A DNA stretch of 64,000 nucleotides from Streptomyces sp. NBC_01498 (GCF_036327775.1 NZ_CP109598.1:1240001-1304000); one strand, 5' to 3'; shown: positions 15,322 to 23,246, counted from the stretch's first letter. The notes: generated by a model not told the origin, from the letters alone. Program-made: numbers and translations.

Positions 15322-15722
15322 GGCGCCTCTCCGAAGATCGCCTTGTACTGCTCGCGCATGGGCTGGTCTTCAACGTGTGCGGGGTGAACGCACCGGTTCC
15401 GCCCGCACCCGGTCATGACGTTGCCGACCGGGTCCCGCTGGTTGCCGATGCGGAACGCGACCCGGTACACGGAGACCTTGTTGTCGCCGCCGCGCAGTTG
15501 CCGGCCGGGGGCGGTCCACAGGAGGTGTCCGTCGTCGGTGGGTCGGGTGCGGCGCCAGAAGATCGCTTCCGGGGCGCTGGGCTTGGGTCCCGGCCTGGCC
15601 GGGGGCAGATCGAGTTCTCTGCGGACAGCGGTGATAGTCCTTGTGTGGACGTGGATCCGGCGGGCTATGGCCTTGGTGGTGAGACCGGCCTGGAGAAGTT
15701 CGGCGATCGCGGCGCGGGACAT
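15318..15722 (-). CDS. HTH plus HNH-like protein (134 aa)
   Basis: The N-terminus LLQAGLTTKAIARRIHVHTR is an HTH. The C-terminal part resembles an HNH endonuclease fold (VYRVAFRIGNQRDPVGNVMT...CGRNRCVHPAHVEDQ), where C-x4-CVHPAH is the usual metal and catalytic segment. It could be a homing-type or phage HNH nuclease. The start overlaps the upstream stop (TGATG). Confidence 0.7.
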   Translation of the reverse strand: MSRAAIAELLQAGLTTKAIARRIHVHTRTITAVRRELDLPPARPGPKPSAPEAIFWRRTRPTDDGHLLWTAPGRQLRGGDNKVSVYRVAFRIGNQRDPVGNVMTGCGRNRCVHPAHVEDQPMREQYKAIFGEAP

Positions 15723-16684
15723 CAGGCCGCCTCCTGGCGTTGACGCCACAGTTCCTGCGTGAGGTGCTGACGGGTGATGCCGATGCGCGCGGCGGCGGTG
15801 TCGTAGTCGCAGCCCTGGGCGAGGAGTTCGCGGGCGTCGTGGGCGATGGCGGCACCGCGCCCGGATGCGGCGGCCCGCGCATGACCGAGTTCGATCATGA
15901 GATCCCGCTGCGGCAGGTGCTTGCGCTCCGCCTTCCACGCGAGATGTGCCTTGTCGCAGGCCGGGCAGACGGGGATGCCGGCCTGCCGGTGTGTCCACCA
16001 GCCGCGGTCCGTCCCGCAGTGCCCGGTCCAGTTCGGGACGGCCGCTGGGTCGTCGATGGTGTCGTCGTCCCATGCTGCCGCCGGTGCCCAGTGGGACTTC
16101 TTGGCGCGACCAATAGCCCTCTTACTGGCGCCGGGGGCCGCGGCGAGCTTCCTGTACGCCAAGTCCGCCTTGGCATCCGTGCGGCCGTCGATCTTGCCGT
16201 AGCGGCCGTTGACGAGATGGGAGATCGTGGCCACGTTCATCCCGCTGACCATGGAGATGGCTAGCTGACCATGGCCGATGGCGTACAAGGCCTGCATCTT
16301 GCGCTGCGCCCCGACGGCGGGCCGCTCACTGATCGAGTCGAACGTGTTCGGGGTGAGTGCGAGGAGCCGATCGGCCTTGTCACGCTGGCAACCGCGGGTC
16401 AAGCCGTTGACGATGTAGCTGATCGTGGTCTGGGAGACGCCGGACTGGCGGGAGATCGCCCCCTGGGTCATTCCGGAGTCGGTGAGCGTCTTCAGGTGGG
16501 CCTGGAGGACCGCGTTGTCGACGAGGTTGCCGCCTTCGTTCATGCGGACCAGCTCGCGGCGGACGTTGGCGAGACGCTGCCCGCGGCGGCAGGTGGCGCA
16601 CCGGCAGGGCGGCCGGCTTCCGCTTCGGGTGCCCTTGTAGCGGCCTTCGCTTCCGTGGGGCGGGGTCGGGTAGATCCTTTTCAT
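15722..16684 (-). CDS. Large HTH protein with zinc motifs (320 aa)
   Basis: ATG at 16684 has AAGGAG 6 nt upstream and overlaps the previous stop. RPPCRCATCRRGQR is near the N-terminus, then two XRE-like HTHs (MTQGAISRQSGVSQTTISYI and LAISMVSGMNVATISHLVNG), a central GWWTHRQAGIPVCPACDKAH, and a third HTH near the end (DYDTAAARIGITRQHLTQEL). It is likely a transcriptional regulator of the phage; the family is common in Streptomyces mobile elements but not functionally known. Confidence 0.65.
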   Translation of the reverse strand: MKRIYPTPPHGSEGRYKGTRSGSRPPCRCATCRRGQRLANVRRELVRMNEGGNLVDNAVLQAHLKTLTDSGMTQGAISRQSGVSQTTISYIVNGLTRGCQRDKADRLLALTPNTFDSISERPAVGAQRKMQALYAIGHGQLAISMVSGMNVATISHLVNGRYGKIDGRTDAKADLAYRKLAAAPGASKRAIGRAKKSHWAPAAAWDDDTIDDPAAVPNWTGHCGTDRGWWTHRQAGIPVCPACDKAHLAWKAERKHLPQRDLMIELGHARAAASGRGAAIAHDARELLAQGCDYDTAAARIGITRQHLTQELWRQRQEAA

Positions 16685-16842
16685 GTCCGCTCCTTCCGAG
16701 CACGGTTGGCCCGCCGGGTGCCGGTGACGGCGGCCCAGGCGAGGGCGAGGCAGATGGCGAACGGGACGGTGGCGACGGCGTAGGTGCAGAGGACGGCGAA
16801 CCACATGCCGGCCGCCGCGAGGAGGGCGGTCAGCGGGTTCAT
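16681..16842 (-). CDS. Small membrane protein (53 aa)
   Basis: ATG at 16842 with GGGAGG 5 nt upstream. Two hydrophobic runs (LTALLAAAGMWFAVLCTYAV and VPFAICLALAWAAV) and a basic tail (TRRANRARKERT). Role unknown. Confidence 0.55.
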   Translation of the reverse strand: MNPLTALLAAAGMWFAVLCTYAVATVPFAICLALAWAAVTGTRRANRARKERT

Positions 16843-16925
16843 GTCCGCCTCCCGCGCCACGCGTCCCACAGGCCGAGGAGGGCACCGGCGGTGAGGAGTG
16901 CGGGCCAGATCCAGACGAGGTTCAT
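16839..16925 (-). CDS. Tiny membrane peptide (28 aa)
   Basis: ATG at 16925 overlaps the upstream SLOG gene stop (ATGA), and its own stop overlaps the next start the same way. MNLVWIWPALLTAGALLGLW is one transmembrane helix followed by DAWRGRRT. The double overlap is the main support for its being real. Confidence 0.45.
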   Translation of the reverse strand: MNLVWIWPALLTAGALLGLWDAWRGRRT

Positions 16926-17299
16926 GCGGTCCACCGCCTGACCGGGATTCCGGCGGTTTCGGCGAGGTCGGCGCAACCGGTGGCCCCGCGGCTTCCGTTG
17001 CGGATGAACGCCAGGCAGGCGTCGGCGCCGAGGTGGACCATGTGCTGGTTGCGGATCGGTCCGGCTCCGCGGCCGTGGGTGCGCCACTGCGCGGGGTGGC
17101 GCTCCTCGGTGACGCCGAGGTGGCGGTAGCGGCGGACCCACCAGGAGGCCATTGCGTCGGCGCCGGACGGGCAGGCGCCGTGGATGATGACCGCGGGCAC
17201 GTTCTGGTAGATCGCGACGACGAGGGCGCTGCGGACCACGTCGTGGTCGGTCCAGTCGCGGGAGCCGGTGACGAGAATCCGGTACGGGCGGTCGCTCAT
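16922..17299 (-). CDS. SLOG-family protein (YspA/DUF2493 type)
   Basis: The 125-aa protein starts YRILVTGSRDWTDHDVVRSA and continues PAVIIHGACPSGADAMASWW, the two glycine-rich nucleotide-binding motifs of DUF2493/SLOG proteins. Related proteins bind nucleotide-like ligands; phage members are of unknown role. ATG at 17299 overlaps the J-domain gene stop. Confidence 0.85.
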   Translation of the reverse strand: MSDRPYRILVTGSRDWTDHDVVRSALVVAIYQNVPAVIIHGACPSGADAMASWWVRRYRHLGVTEERHPAQWRTHGRGAGPIRNQHMVHLGADACLAFIRNGSRGATGCADLAETAGIPVRRWTA

Positions 17300-17697
17300 G
17301 CCGTCCTCCGGGCTGCCCGCTCGAACCGGGTGCGAGCGGCGATGAACGCGGCGTCGGTGCCGCCACGGTCGGGGTGAGCGGCGGCCATAGCCGCTTTCAG
17401 CTCGCCAATGTCTGGGCGGCTGGTGTAGTCGGGCAGTTCGGGCGAGGTCAGGTAGAGGGTGCCGTCCGGCTCCCACCACCCGGCTGACCGACGCCTGATC
17501 TCTCCATCCCGCTCGATGGTCTGACGGTCGACGTACCGCTCGGGCCACCCGGCGCGCCGCAGGTAGTAGATGCGGCGGGCTGTCTTCCTGGTGATCCGGA
17601 ACTGGACGACTCTGGGAGGCTCGTAGAACCGGGAGTCGTCGTTGACGCTGCTGTCGACTCCGTACAGGAACTCGATGGTCTCGGGCGCCTTGTTCAT
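17296..17697 (-). CDS. J-domain-like phage protein (133 aa)
   Basis: The C-terminal ~45 residues (DIGELKAAMAAAHPDRGGTD, then AFIAARTRFERAAR) have the helix-HPD-helix layout of a DnaJ domain, including the HPD tripeptide. The N-terminal part is basic with an Arg/Tyr-rich segment (TARRIYYLRRAGWPERYVDR). It may recruit host DnaK. The start overlaps the upstream stop. Confidence 0.75.
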   Translation of the reverse strand: MNKAPETIEFLYGVDSSVNDDSRFYEPPRVVQFRITRKTARRIYYLRRAGWPERYVDRQTIERDGEIRRRSAGWWEPDGTLYLTSPELPDYTSRPDIGELKAAMAAAHPDRGGTDAAFIAARTRFERAARRTA

Positions 17698-18056
17698 GCG
17701 GCGGCCCTCCGCTCACGCCTCGCGGCGGCGATCTGGTGCCCCTTGGCGGTGAGCCTCCACACGTGGATTCCATGGCCCTTGGTGGCGGCCGAGGTGGACG
17801 GCACCAACTGCCCGGTGGTGACGATGACGCCGCCCCCGCGCAGGGCGCTGATCGCAGCACCGAGAAAGCCGTGGCCCAGCTCGGGGAGCAGGTTGCGAAG
17901 CGTGTTGCATGTGAAGGTGTCGTTGGTGAGGCCGACCGCATACACGGCCTGCTCGACGAGGAACTGGGACCACTTGGACTGGGCGGTTATCTCCGACAGC
18001 AGCAGGTCTTTGTCGGCGGCGGCGTGGCGCTCGGCGACCGTGAGACGGCGGGTCAT
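17694..18056 (-). CDS. Winged-helix-like phage protein (120 aa)
   Basis: The segment NDTFTCNTLRNLLPELGHGF followed by LRGGGVIVTTGQLVPSTSAA and VWRLTAKG resembles a winged-helix DNA-binding domain in phage replication or regulatory proteins. The C-terminus is basic. The function is inferred only from the fold-like pattern. Confidence 0.6.
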   Translation of the reverse strand: MTRRLTVAERHAAADKDLLLSEITAQSKWSQFLVEQAVYAVGLTNDTFTCNTLRNLLPELGHGFLGAAISALRGGGVIVTTGQLVPSTSAATKGHGIHVWRLTAKGHQIAAARRERRAAA

Positions 18057-18271
18057 GACGTCACCTCGGGCTTCGTGTCGGTGATCAGGTAGTCGGGGGC
18101 GCGGCCCGTGGTGAGTACGTGTCGGATGTCAGCGGCGGCCTGGCTGATTTGCCGGGCCCGGCTCTTGCCGACGTCGGTGGTGGCGCGGCTGGCGGTGGCC
18201 TCGTAGCGGGCCGCCAGGTCGCTGAGGGCGGCGCGGAGATGGGTCTCGGTCGGTGTGATGGTGTCGGTCAT
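18053..18271 (-). CDS. Hypothetical small helical protein (72 aa)
   Basis: ATG at 18271 with AAGGAG 8 nt upstream opens a seven-gene overlapping block ending near 15722. It is helical, with no recognisable motif. Confidence 0.55.
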   Translation of the reverse strand: MTDTITPTETHLRAALSDLAARYEATASRATTDVGKSRARQISQAAADIRHVLTTGRAPDYLITDTKPEVTS

Positions 18272-18293
18272 GGCGTGTTCTCCTTGAGGCAGA

Positions 18294-18332
18294 GGGGCCG
18301 CCCCGCCTGATTTCGGCGGGCGGGACGGCCCC
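18294..18332. terminator. Strong hairpin between phage gene blocks
   Basis: GGGGCCG and CCCCGCC pair with GGCGGGCGGG and CGGCCCC around a TGATTTC loop, giving a long GC stem just past the gene ending at 18345. Confidence 0.65.
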
Positions 18333-18344
18333 GGAAGCGGTGGA

Positions 18345-18818
18345 TCAGGTGGTGGGCTGGGGAGGGGCGTCGGCCCACGGGTCGGCTTTCACGTCCCACG
18401 GGCCAGGCGCGGCGTCCCGCTTGGCCCTGCGGTCGGTCGGCGAGAGTCGCGCGTCGCGCGGGTCGCCCCAACCGAGGCCATCGATATAGGCGTCGACTTC
18501 GCGGTCGATGTTCAGGCCAACGGAGTCCAGGTACTCGGCGAGACCCGCCGCGTGCTGGTGTGCTTCGTCGCCTTCGCTGAGCGCGAGCCCTTCACCGACC
18601 TGCCGGATCAGGGCGAAGCGCAGAGTGTGGATGGCGTGCCGGTATGAGGCGGTGTCGGCCGAGGCGGTCTCTCCGGCGGCGAGGGTGGCGTGGATCTGGG
18701 CCATGCGGAGGTGAAAGTCGGTGGCGACCGGGTCAGTCGGATGGGCGCGGTCGGGGCTGCTGACGAACGAGCCCCGACTGAGGTGCCGTTCGGCTTCGGT
18801 GCGGTGGTTGGTGTTCAT
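18345..18818 (-). CDS. Hypothetical phage protein (157 aa)
   Basis: ATG at 18818 overlaps the RecT-like gene stop (ATGA). A helical core (SYRHAIHTLRFALIRQVGEG) precedes a C-terminal Asp/Pro-rich tail (PGPWDVKADPWADAPPQP). The tail resembles the acidic C-terminus of single-strand-binding proteins, but no OB-fold motif is evident, so function is unassigned. Confidence 0.55.
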   Translation of the reverse strand: MNTNHRTEAERHLSRGSFVSSPDRAHPTDPVATDFHLRMAQIHATLAAGETASADTASYRHAIHTLRFALIRQVGEGLALSEGDEAHQHAAGLAEYLDSVGLNIDREVDAYIDGLGWGDPRDARLSPTDRRAKRDAAPGPWDVKADPWADAPPQPTT

Positions 18819-19600
18819 GCGACAGCACCGCCCGTCAGGGTCGTAGCGGGCCAGTCGGTGGAGCCCTCGGCGGCGTCGGTGTCCCATTCGCCATCGGTGG
18901 TCTGGTCGTCTCGGGTGACCGCGTACTCGGACGCGGCGGCCGGAGCATCAGGCGGCGTCGGCACGGTGAGAGCGGCGACACTGAGCGGGGCCTTGGCGGG
19001 GGCGACTTCGGCGTGCGCGATCCCCCCGAGCTCCTCGGCGACGTAGGCCATGCCGTGCAGCGCGTCGGATGCGATCAGCCTGGACAGCTCGCCGGTGGCG
19101 CGGGCGACGAGCATGTTCTGCGGCTGCTTCTTCCACTCCGGCTTGTTCAGCAGCCCGAGCTGGTTGGCGCGGGCGGTCGTCCACTCGACGGTCTGCCAGC
19201 TGTCGCTCCCCTTGCGGCGGCCACGCATGACGCACCGCTCCGGGGTGGACTCGACGAGTTCGATCTCGTGGCCCTGCTTCTGGACGACGGCCCGCATGGC
19301 GTGGGCCCGGAGGGCGGGGGTGCCCTGGATGACGTCGATCGACTTGAGGGTGGCCATGGGCTTCAGTCCGAGCTCGGAGCCGGCGAGGATCGCGGCGGCG
19401 ATGTCGCCAGGCTTGCCCCGCAGGGTGGCGGGAACGAAGGAGGTGGCGGCCAGCTTCTGCGCCATCTGGTACGCCAGGTCGGCTTCCTGCGCCCACGCCA
19501 TGAGGGCGTTGGCTCCCTCGGTCGGGGCCGGGGCGGGGAGGGTGTTGGTCTGCTGGGTGGCGACGGTCTGGTCGTCGCGGGTGGCGATCTCGTTGGTCAC
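18815..19600 (-). CDS. RecT-like single-strand annealing protein
   Basis: The core (AAAILAGSELGLKPMATLKS, HAMRAVVQKQGHEIELVEST, and QPQNMLVARATGELSRLIAS) is typical of the RecT/RedB superfamily, which anneals single-stranded DNA in phage recombination. The C-terminus is acidic and low in complexity. The GTG start at 19600 overlaps the stop of the exonuclease gene (GTGA), giving the usual exonuclease-plus-annealase pair. Length 261 aa fits the family. Confidence 0.85.
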   Translation of the reverse strand: MTNEIATRDDQTVATQQTNTLPAPAPTEGANALMAWAQEADLAYQMAQKLAATSFVPATLRGKPGDIAAAILAGSELGLKPMATLKSIDVIQGTPALRAHAMRAVVQKQGHEIELVESTPERCVMRGRRKGSDSWQTVEWTTARANQLGLLNKPEWKKQPQNMLVARATGELSRLIASDALHGMAYVAEELGGIAHAEVAPAKAPLSVAALTVPTPPDAPAAASEYAVTRDDQTTDGEWDTDAAEGSTDWPATTLTGGAVA

Positions 19601-20472
19601 TTGAGGTACTCCTCGGTTTCGTTGAGCACGGCCCAGGTGGGCATGGAGATGACGGGGATGTCTTCGACGGGCCCGGTCCAGTCGGGCCAGATGCCGGTGG
19701 TGGTGCAGTCGGCGTAGATGCGGAGGGCGCGTTCGTTCTTGGCGCGGCCGATGTCGCGGTCCTGTCCGGCGAGTTCGCGCACGGTGATCAGGTACGGGGC
19801 GGTCTTCTGCTGGAACACGAAGAGGAACCGACAGCCGTCGGGGGCGAGCCCAGCGGCCTCGATGCCGTCGACGTACAGGGCGTCTTGCTGGTGATAACCG
19901 TGATCGCGGATGGCCTTGGAGATGGTCTCCGGATCGGCCTTGGTGATCGTCTTGTAGTCCACGGCGAGGGTCAGGCCCGGCAGTTGCTTGAGGTAGTCGG
20001 GTCGGACGCGGCAGCGGATGCCGGTGGCCGGGTCGGTCCAGAAGATCGACCGTTCGGCAACACCACTGCCGGGTGCGAACAGCGGGCCGGCGAGCGGGTG
20101 CTGACGGATCGCCGCAGCCATCGCTGTGACCACCTCGAAATCCTTCGTCAGCAGCGGCACTTTGCCCTCGGCGTAGGCGTCGTCCCGCTCGGACTGCGCG
20201 TCCTTCTTCCGCCAGTCCGGGTAGTCGATGACCGCCAGCTCCGGCCCCTCACCGAGCACCAGGAGGTGCGCGGCGTGCCCGAGGTCGAACTCCTTCTTGT
20301 GGGGCTGCGGGTTGTCGCGGTCGTACTTGAACTGGGCGGGGCAGCCGGGCGCGAGGAGCTTCCGCAGGCCGGTGGACGAGATGGATGCCCTATCGGCGTG
20401 GTACTCGTCGGTGGACAGGCCGTCCACGACAACCGGGTCGGCTATCGCGGCCGGTTCGATGGTCGTGGTCAC
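19597..20472 (-). CDS. PD-(D/E)XK exonuclease (RecE/Cas4-like)
   Basis: The N-terminus has the RecE-type ISSTGLRKLLAPGCPAQFKY and FDLGHAAHLLVLG. The nuclease core is RCRVRPDY (Asp159) followed by LAVDYKTI (Asp172-x-Lys174). The C-terminal QQDALYVDGIE completes the fold. It should resect double-strand ends to feed the RecT-like protein. GTG at 20472 overlaps the upstream stop; the longer in-frame extension is a shadow. Confidence 0.87.
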   Translation of the reverse strand: MTTTIEPAAIADPVVVDGLSTDEYHADRASISSTGLRKLLAPGCPAQFKYDRDNPQPHKKEFDLGHAAHLLVLGEGPELAVIDYPDWRKKDAQSERDDAYAEGKVPLLTKDFEVVTAMAAAIRQHPLAGPLFAPGSGVAERSIFWTDPATGIRCRVRPDYLKQLPGLTLAVDYKTITKADPETISKAIRDHGYHQQDALYVDGIEAAGLAPDGCRFLFVFQQKTAPYLITVRELAGQDRDIGRAKNERALRIYADCTTTGIWPDWTGPVEDIPVISMPTWAVLNETEEYLK

Positions 20473-20579
20473 TTCGTGCCGTCCTGTTCTTCGAGGCAGT
20501 CTTCGCACACGGGGCCTTCGGGTTGCCGGGCGAATGGTCCGGCGGTTCCTTCGCAGCGGGCGCAGGCGATCGGCGGCAT
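20469..20579 (-). CDS. Zinc-ribbon mini-protein (36 aa)
   Basis: MPPIACARCEGTAGPFARQP...VCEDCLEEQ: two CxxC pairs in 36 residues. ATG at 20579 overlaps the upstream stop (TGATG), and its stop overlaps the exonuclease GTG. The tight coupling supports reality. Confidence 0.55.
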   Translation of the reverse strand: MPPIACARCEGTAGPFARQPEGPVCEDCLEEQDGTK

Positions 20580-20815
20580 CAGAAGGGGGTCCTGTCTGCG
20601 AGTTGCCGGGCGCTTCGCCGCCAGAGCGGGAGTCGCCAGGCGATGAAGTCGAAGCAGTGGCAGTAGTCCCAGTCGCCGTCGCCGCCTTCGGTGATGTAGC
20701 CGTGGCCGCCCTTGCCCTGGCAGTCGGGGCACTTCGGGTTGGCCTGCGGTTCGCGGGTGATGTGGATGGCGCGCTGGTGGTACTCCACCTGCCAGCGGCC
20801 GAGTCGGATGTCCAC
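20579..20815 (-). CDS. Small protein with DnaJ-type Cys motif (78 aa)
   Basis: GTG at 20815 with AAAGG upstream. CPDCQGKGGHGYIT and YCHCFDF resemble the CxxCxGxG zinc modules of DnaJ. It sits directly upstream of the zinc-ribbon and exonuclease genes. Confidence 0.6.
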   Translation of the reverse strand: MDIRLGRWQVEYHQRAIHITREPQANPKCPDCQGKGGHGYITEGGDGDWDYCHCFDFIAWRLPLWRRSARQLADRTPF

Positions 20816-20834
20816 GGTGTGCCTTTCGTTGGGG

Positions 20835-20864
20835 CCCGCCGCCCGGTGGGGGCCGGGCGGCGGG
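20835..20864. terminator. Hairpin downstream of the clamp-like gene
   Basis: A perfect 12-bp stem (CCCGCCGCCCGG / CCGGGCGGCGGG) with a 6-nt loop, 45 nt past the clamp-like gene stop. Confidence 0.65.
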
Positions 20865-20908
20865 TGGGCGGCGCGGAGTTGGGGCTCGACGCGCCGCAGG
20901 GAGGGTGG

Positions 20909-21943
20909 TCAGGTGGCGGGCTGTTCAGCGGCCCGCTTCTCGGCGAGCTTCTTGAGGTGCGCGGCGTAGTCGTCGTGCCACGCCTGTGGGTCGTGACCGG
21001 CTTTCGCGGCGATGTCCCACGCGTGCTCGCTGAAGTCCCCCGCGTCCAGCTCCTCACCGAGTTCGGCGACGACCTTTTCGGCGAGCCTCGGGTCAGCCGT
21101 GTGGAGGGCGTCGAGGAACCGGTACGCGGACCAGGCGTTCACCCCGGCCAGGGCGAAGGAAGCCATGGCGCCCGGATCCCGACTCGGGGCGCCGAGCATG
21201 TCGCCGGTGGATCGGAGCGTCTGCTGTAGGAGGGACCTCACCATCTCGGGGATGGTGCCCATCTCGTCGACCTCGGCGGGCATGTCCGTGGCCATGTCGG
21301 CGGTGTCGTCGGCATCGGCGAAGATGCCGGGCCACAGTTCGAGGGCCTGCTCGAACGTCTCTTCCTCAACCGGTCCGATGCCGGCGTACCGCTCCGGCAT
21401 TTGGACTCCGATGAAGTCCTCGCCGAACAGCATGAAAGCCTTGAGGTCGGTGGTGACGTGGACTCGCAGGGCCTGTCCGGTGTCGGCCCAGCGGGCGAGC
21501 AGCCGGGAGCTGACGGCCGGGAACGCGAAGATGGTTCCGGGCTGGACAGATGCACCCCGCAGGAGGCGCCGCCAGTCCGCGAACTCCTGGTCGTCCGTGA
21601 CGGGGATGCGGATCTCGGTGTACTCGGTACCGAAGACGACGAATCCCTCGGCGAGGGCGATGCGGATCGTGTCGCCGCCACCGTGGGCGCTGACCCATTC
21701 GCGGAGCGGCTTCAGCCAGGAGGTGGGGATGGTCCGCGCCCACGGCTCCTGCTTGGCGTCGTCGTACTTGAGCCGGTAGCGGGCGGCGGCGAGGGTGAAC
21801 CGGTCGGTCGCGACGGCGTACAGGTGGCTGGAGTCGGCGTCGAGGCGAATGCCGTTCAGGATCTCGATCGACTCGCTGCCGACATGTCCACGGACCTTGT
21901 CGATGAGCTGGCCGAGCCTGTGGGCGTTGATGGTGACGGACAT
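20909..21943 (-). CDS. DnaN-like (sliding clamp-like) phage protein
   Basis: At 344 aa, the N-terminus INAHRLGQLIDKVRGHVGSE, ILNGIRLDADSSHLYAVATD and RFTLAAARY matches the first-domain pattern of bacterial beta clamps (L.GI.l....l.l.aTDr..la). The rest is divergent, and the C-terminal ~100 residues are acidic and helical, unlike a clamp. It may load onto DNA or replace the host clamp. ATG at 21943 has GAGAGG upstream. Hairpins flank it on both sides, so it is probably its own transcription unit. Confidence 0.65.
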   Translation of the reverse strand: MSVTINAHRLGQLIDKVRGHVGSESIEILNGIRLDADSSHLYAVATDRFTLAAARYRLKYDDAKQEPWARTIPTSWLKPLREWVSAHGGGDTIRIALAEGFVVFGTEYTEIRIPVTDDQEFADWRRLLRGASVQPGTIFAFPAVSSRLLARWADTGQALRVHVTTDLKAFMLFGEDFIGVQMPERYAGIGPVEEETFEQALELWPGIFADADDTADMATDMPAEVDEMGTIPEMVRSLLQQTLRSTGDMLGAPSRDPGAMASFALAGVNAWSAYRFLDALHTADPRLAEKVVAELGEELDAGDFSEHAWDIAAKAGHDPQAWHDDYAAHLKKLAEKRAAEQPAT

Positions 21944-21975
21944 GGGGTCCCTCTCTGGGATGCTGGTCTCGGATG

Positions 21976-21998
21976 CCCCGCCACTTCGACTGGCGGGG
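21976..21998. terminator. Short hairpin upstream of the clamp-like gene
   Basis: An 8-bp stem (CCCCGCCA / TGGCGGGG) with a 7-nt loop in the 110-bp gap that also contains the stronger hairpin at 22014-22050. Confidence 0.4.
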
Positions 21999-22013
21999 TG
22001 TTCTCGTGTGGCC

Positions 22014-22050
22014 CGCCGTCGCGCCGGTTTGCGGGCACGGCGCGACGGCG
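22014..22050. terminator. Strong hairpin after the early gene block
   Basis: A perfect 13-bp stem (CGCCGTCGCGCCG / CGGCGCGACGGCG) with an 11-nt loop, 3 nt past the stop of the gene at 22054. Confidence 0.7.
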
Positions 22051-22053
22051 GTG

Positions 22054-22488
22054 TCAGGCGGCGTGCTCGCGCAGCGCGTCCCACAGGGGCCGCACGTCGA
22101 TGGGTGCGGTCGCTTGGTCGGCACCGTTGCTGGTGTCGCGGACCATCGACGGCACGGTGATCGCGGTGTTCTGGGCCTTGTACGCCCGCAGTTCGAGGAG
22201 TTCGGCCCGCATGTCGGCGGCCTGCTGCTCGGCTTCCTGGGCGCGCGCGGTGGCCTCGCAGGCGGCGACGAGTCGCGCGGTCGCGATGTCGTCGGCGAGG
22301 TCAGCCCGGTGCACGGCGTCCCGCCAGGCCGCGTACATGTCGGCCCGGTCGGCGAGGAGGACGGCGAAGTAGTCGTCCGCCGCCGCCTGCCGGTCCAGCA
22401 ACCGCACGTTCTCGTCACGGAGTTCGGCTATCCGGTCGTCGGCGCGGTGGGTGCCAGTGCCGCGCTGCCACGGGATGGTCAGGCTCAC
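22054..22488 (-). CDS. Coiled-coil phage protein (144 aa)
   Basis: The GTG start at 22488 overlaps the upstream stop (GTGA). Residues ~18-105 are an almost continuous Ala/Glu/Arg-rich helix (RIAELRDENVRLLDRQAAAD; LVAACEATARAQEAEQQAAD), typical of a coiled coil. The end contains PLWDALREHAA. Function unknown. Confidence 0.6.
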   Translation of the reverse strand: MSLTIPWQRGTGTHRADDRIAELRDENVRLLDRQAAADDYFAVLLADRADMYAAWRDAVHRADLADDIATARLVAACEATARAQEAEQQAADMRAELLELRAYKAQNTAITVPSMVRDTSNGADQATAPIDVRPLWDALREHAA

Positions 22489-22778
22489 GAGGCTGCCGCC
22501 TTGGCCTTGACGTGCGGGCACTTCGCGGCCAAGTCGATTTCCGCGCGGTACCGACTCCAGCCCATGAGTTCGAGTCGGTAGCCCTGTCGCCGGTACTTGG
22601 CGCGCTCGCGCTTCATCGGGTACTTCTCCTGCCACGCCTGCTCTTCGGTGGCGTGCGCCTCGTCGCCGTATGCGGCGGTGAGCACGCCGCAGGGGCAGCC
22701 GCACGGCGCCCAGGTGATCCAGACGCAGTTGGCGAGCGGCAGCGTCTCCTCGCCGATTCGAACCATCAGGTCAGGCAT
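22485..22778 (-). CDS. Cys-rich small phage protein (97 aa)
   Basis: ATG at 22778 lies within the end of the upstream gene (8-nt overlap). WITWAPCGCPCGVLTAA and a C-terminal CPHVKAK suggest metal binding. The middle is basic (YPMKRERAKYRRQGYRLELM). Function unknown. Confidence 0.55.
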   Translation of the reverse strand: MPDLMVRIGEETLPLANCVWITWAPCGCPCGVLTAAYGDEAHATEEQAWQEKYPMKRERAKYRRQGYRLELMGWSRYRAEIDLAAKCPHVKAKAAAS

Positions 22779-23037
22779 TGTGGCTTCCTCCGTGGTTGAG
22801 GTGGCGCCCCAGGAGGAGGAGCGCGGTGGATGCGGCGGCGAGGAGGGTGGTGGCGGGGCCGAGGCCGAGAACGTCGAGGAGGAAGCTGCGGTCGTCCTTG
22901 TCGCGGGCGGCACGATCAACGACCCGGCGCGCGGCGGCGATCTGGCCCGGTGTGCACGTTCCGAGGGCCACCTCGAAACCGGCGTCGGGCTGGTCGTCGG
23001 CGTGCCGGATGCCTTGGGTGCGGCGCTTCGGCGTCAC
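22771..23037 (-). CDS. Small protein with a C-terminal membrane helix (88 aa)
   Basis: GTG at 23037 overlaps the upstream stop (GTGA). A soluble N-terminal part (TCTPGQIAAARRVVDRAARD) is followed by a hydrophobic stretch (LGLGPATTLLAAASTALLLL), which could anchor it in the membrane. Function unknown. Confidence 0.5.
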   Translation of the reverse strand: MTPKRRTQGIRHADDQPDAGFEVALGTCTPGQIAAARRVVDRAARDKDDRSFLLDVLGLGPATTLLAAASTALLLLGRHLNHGGSHNA

Positions 23038-23246
23038 CGTGCACCCCCGGCGAGGTCGTCGCTGAGCTCGACGTATCCGGCGGCGATGTCGGCCCGCAGG
23101 TTCGGGTCGGTGATCCAGGCGGGGATGGCCCGTTCGACCAGATCCAGGGCTCGGAGGAGCGGGCCGGCGACCTCCGTTTGCATGACGGGTCCGGTGTCGC
23201 ACAGCAGCTCGGACAGGACGGCCGTTTCGGGGCGCATGAGGGTCAT
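23034..23246 (-). CDS. Hypothetical small protein (70 aa)
   Basis: ATG at 23246 overlaps the upstream stop (ATGA). It is helical and acidic (LLRALDLVERAIPAWITDPN). No motif recognised. Confidence 0.5.
   Translation of the reverse strand: MTLMRPETAVLSELLCDTGPVMQTEVAGPLLRALDLVERAIPAWITDPNLRADIAAGYVELSDDLAGGAR

Noticed and set aside
18345..18818. Single-strand DNA-binding protein next to the RecT-like gene
   Set aside because: It has an acidic Trp/Pro tail but no OB-fold pattern, so left as hypothetical.
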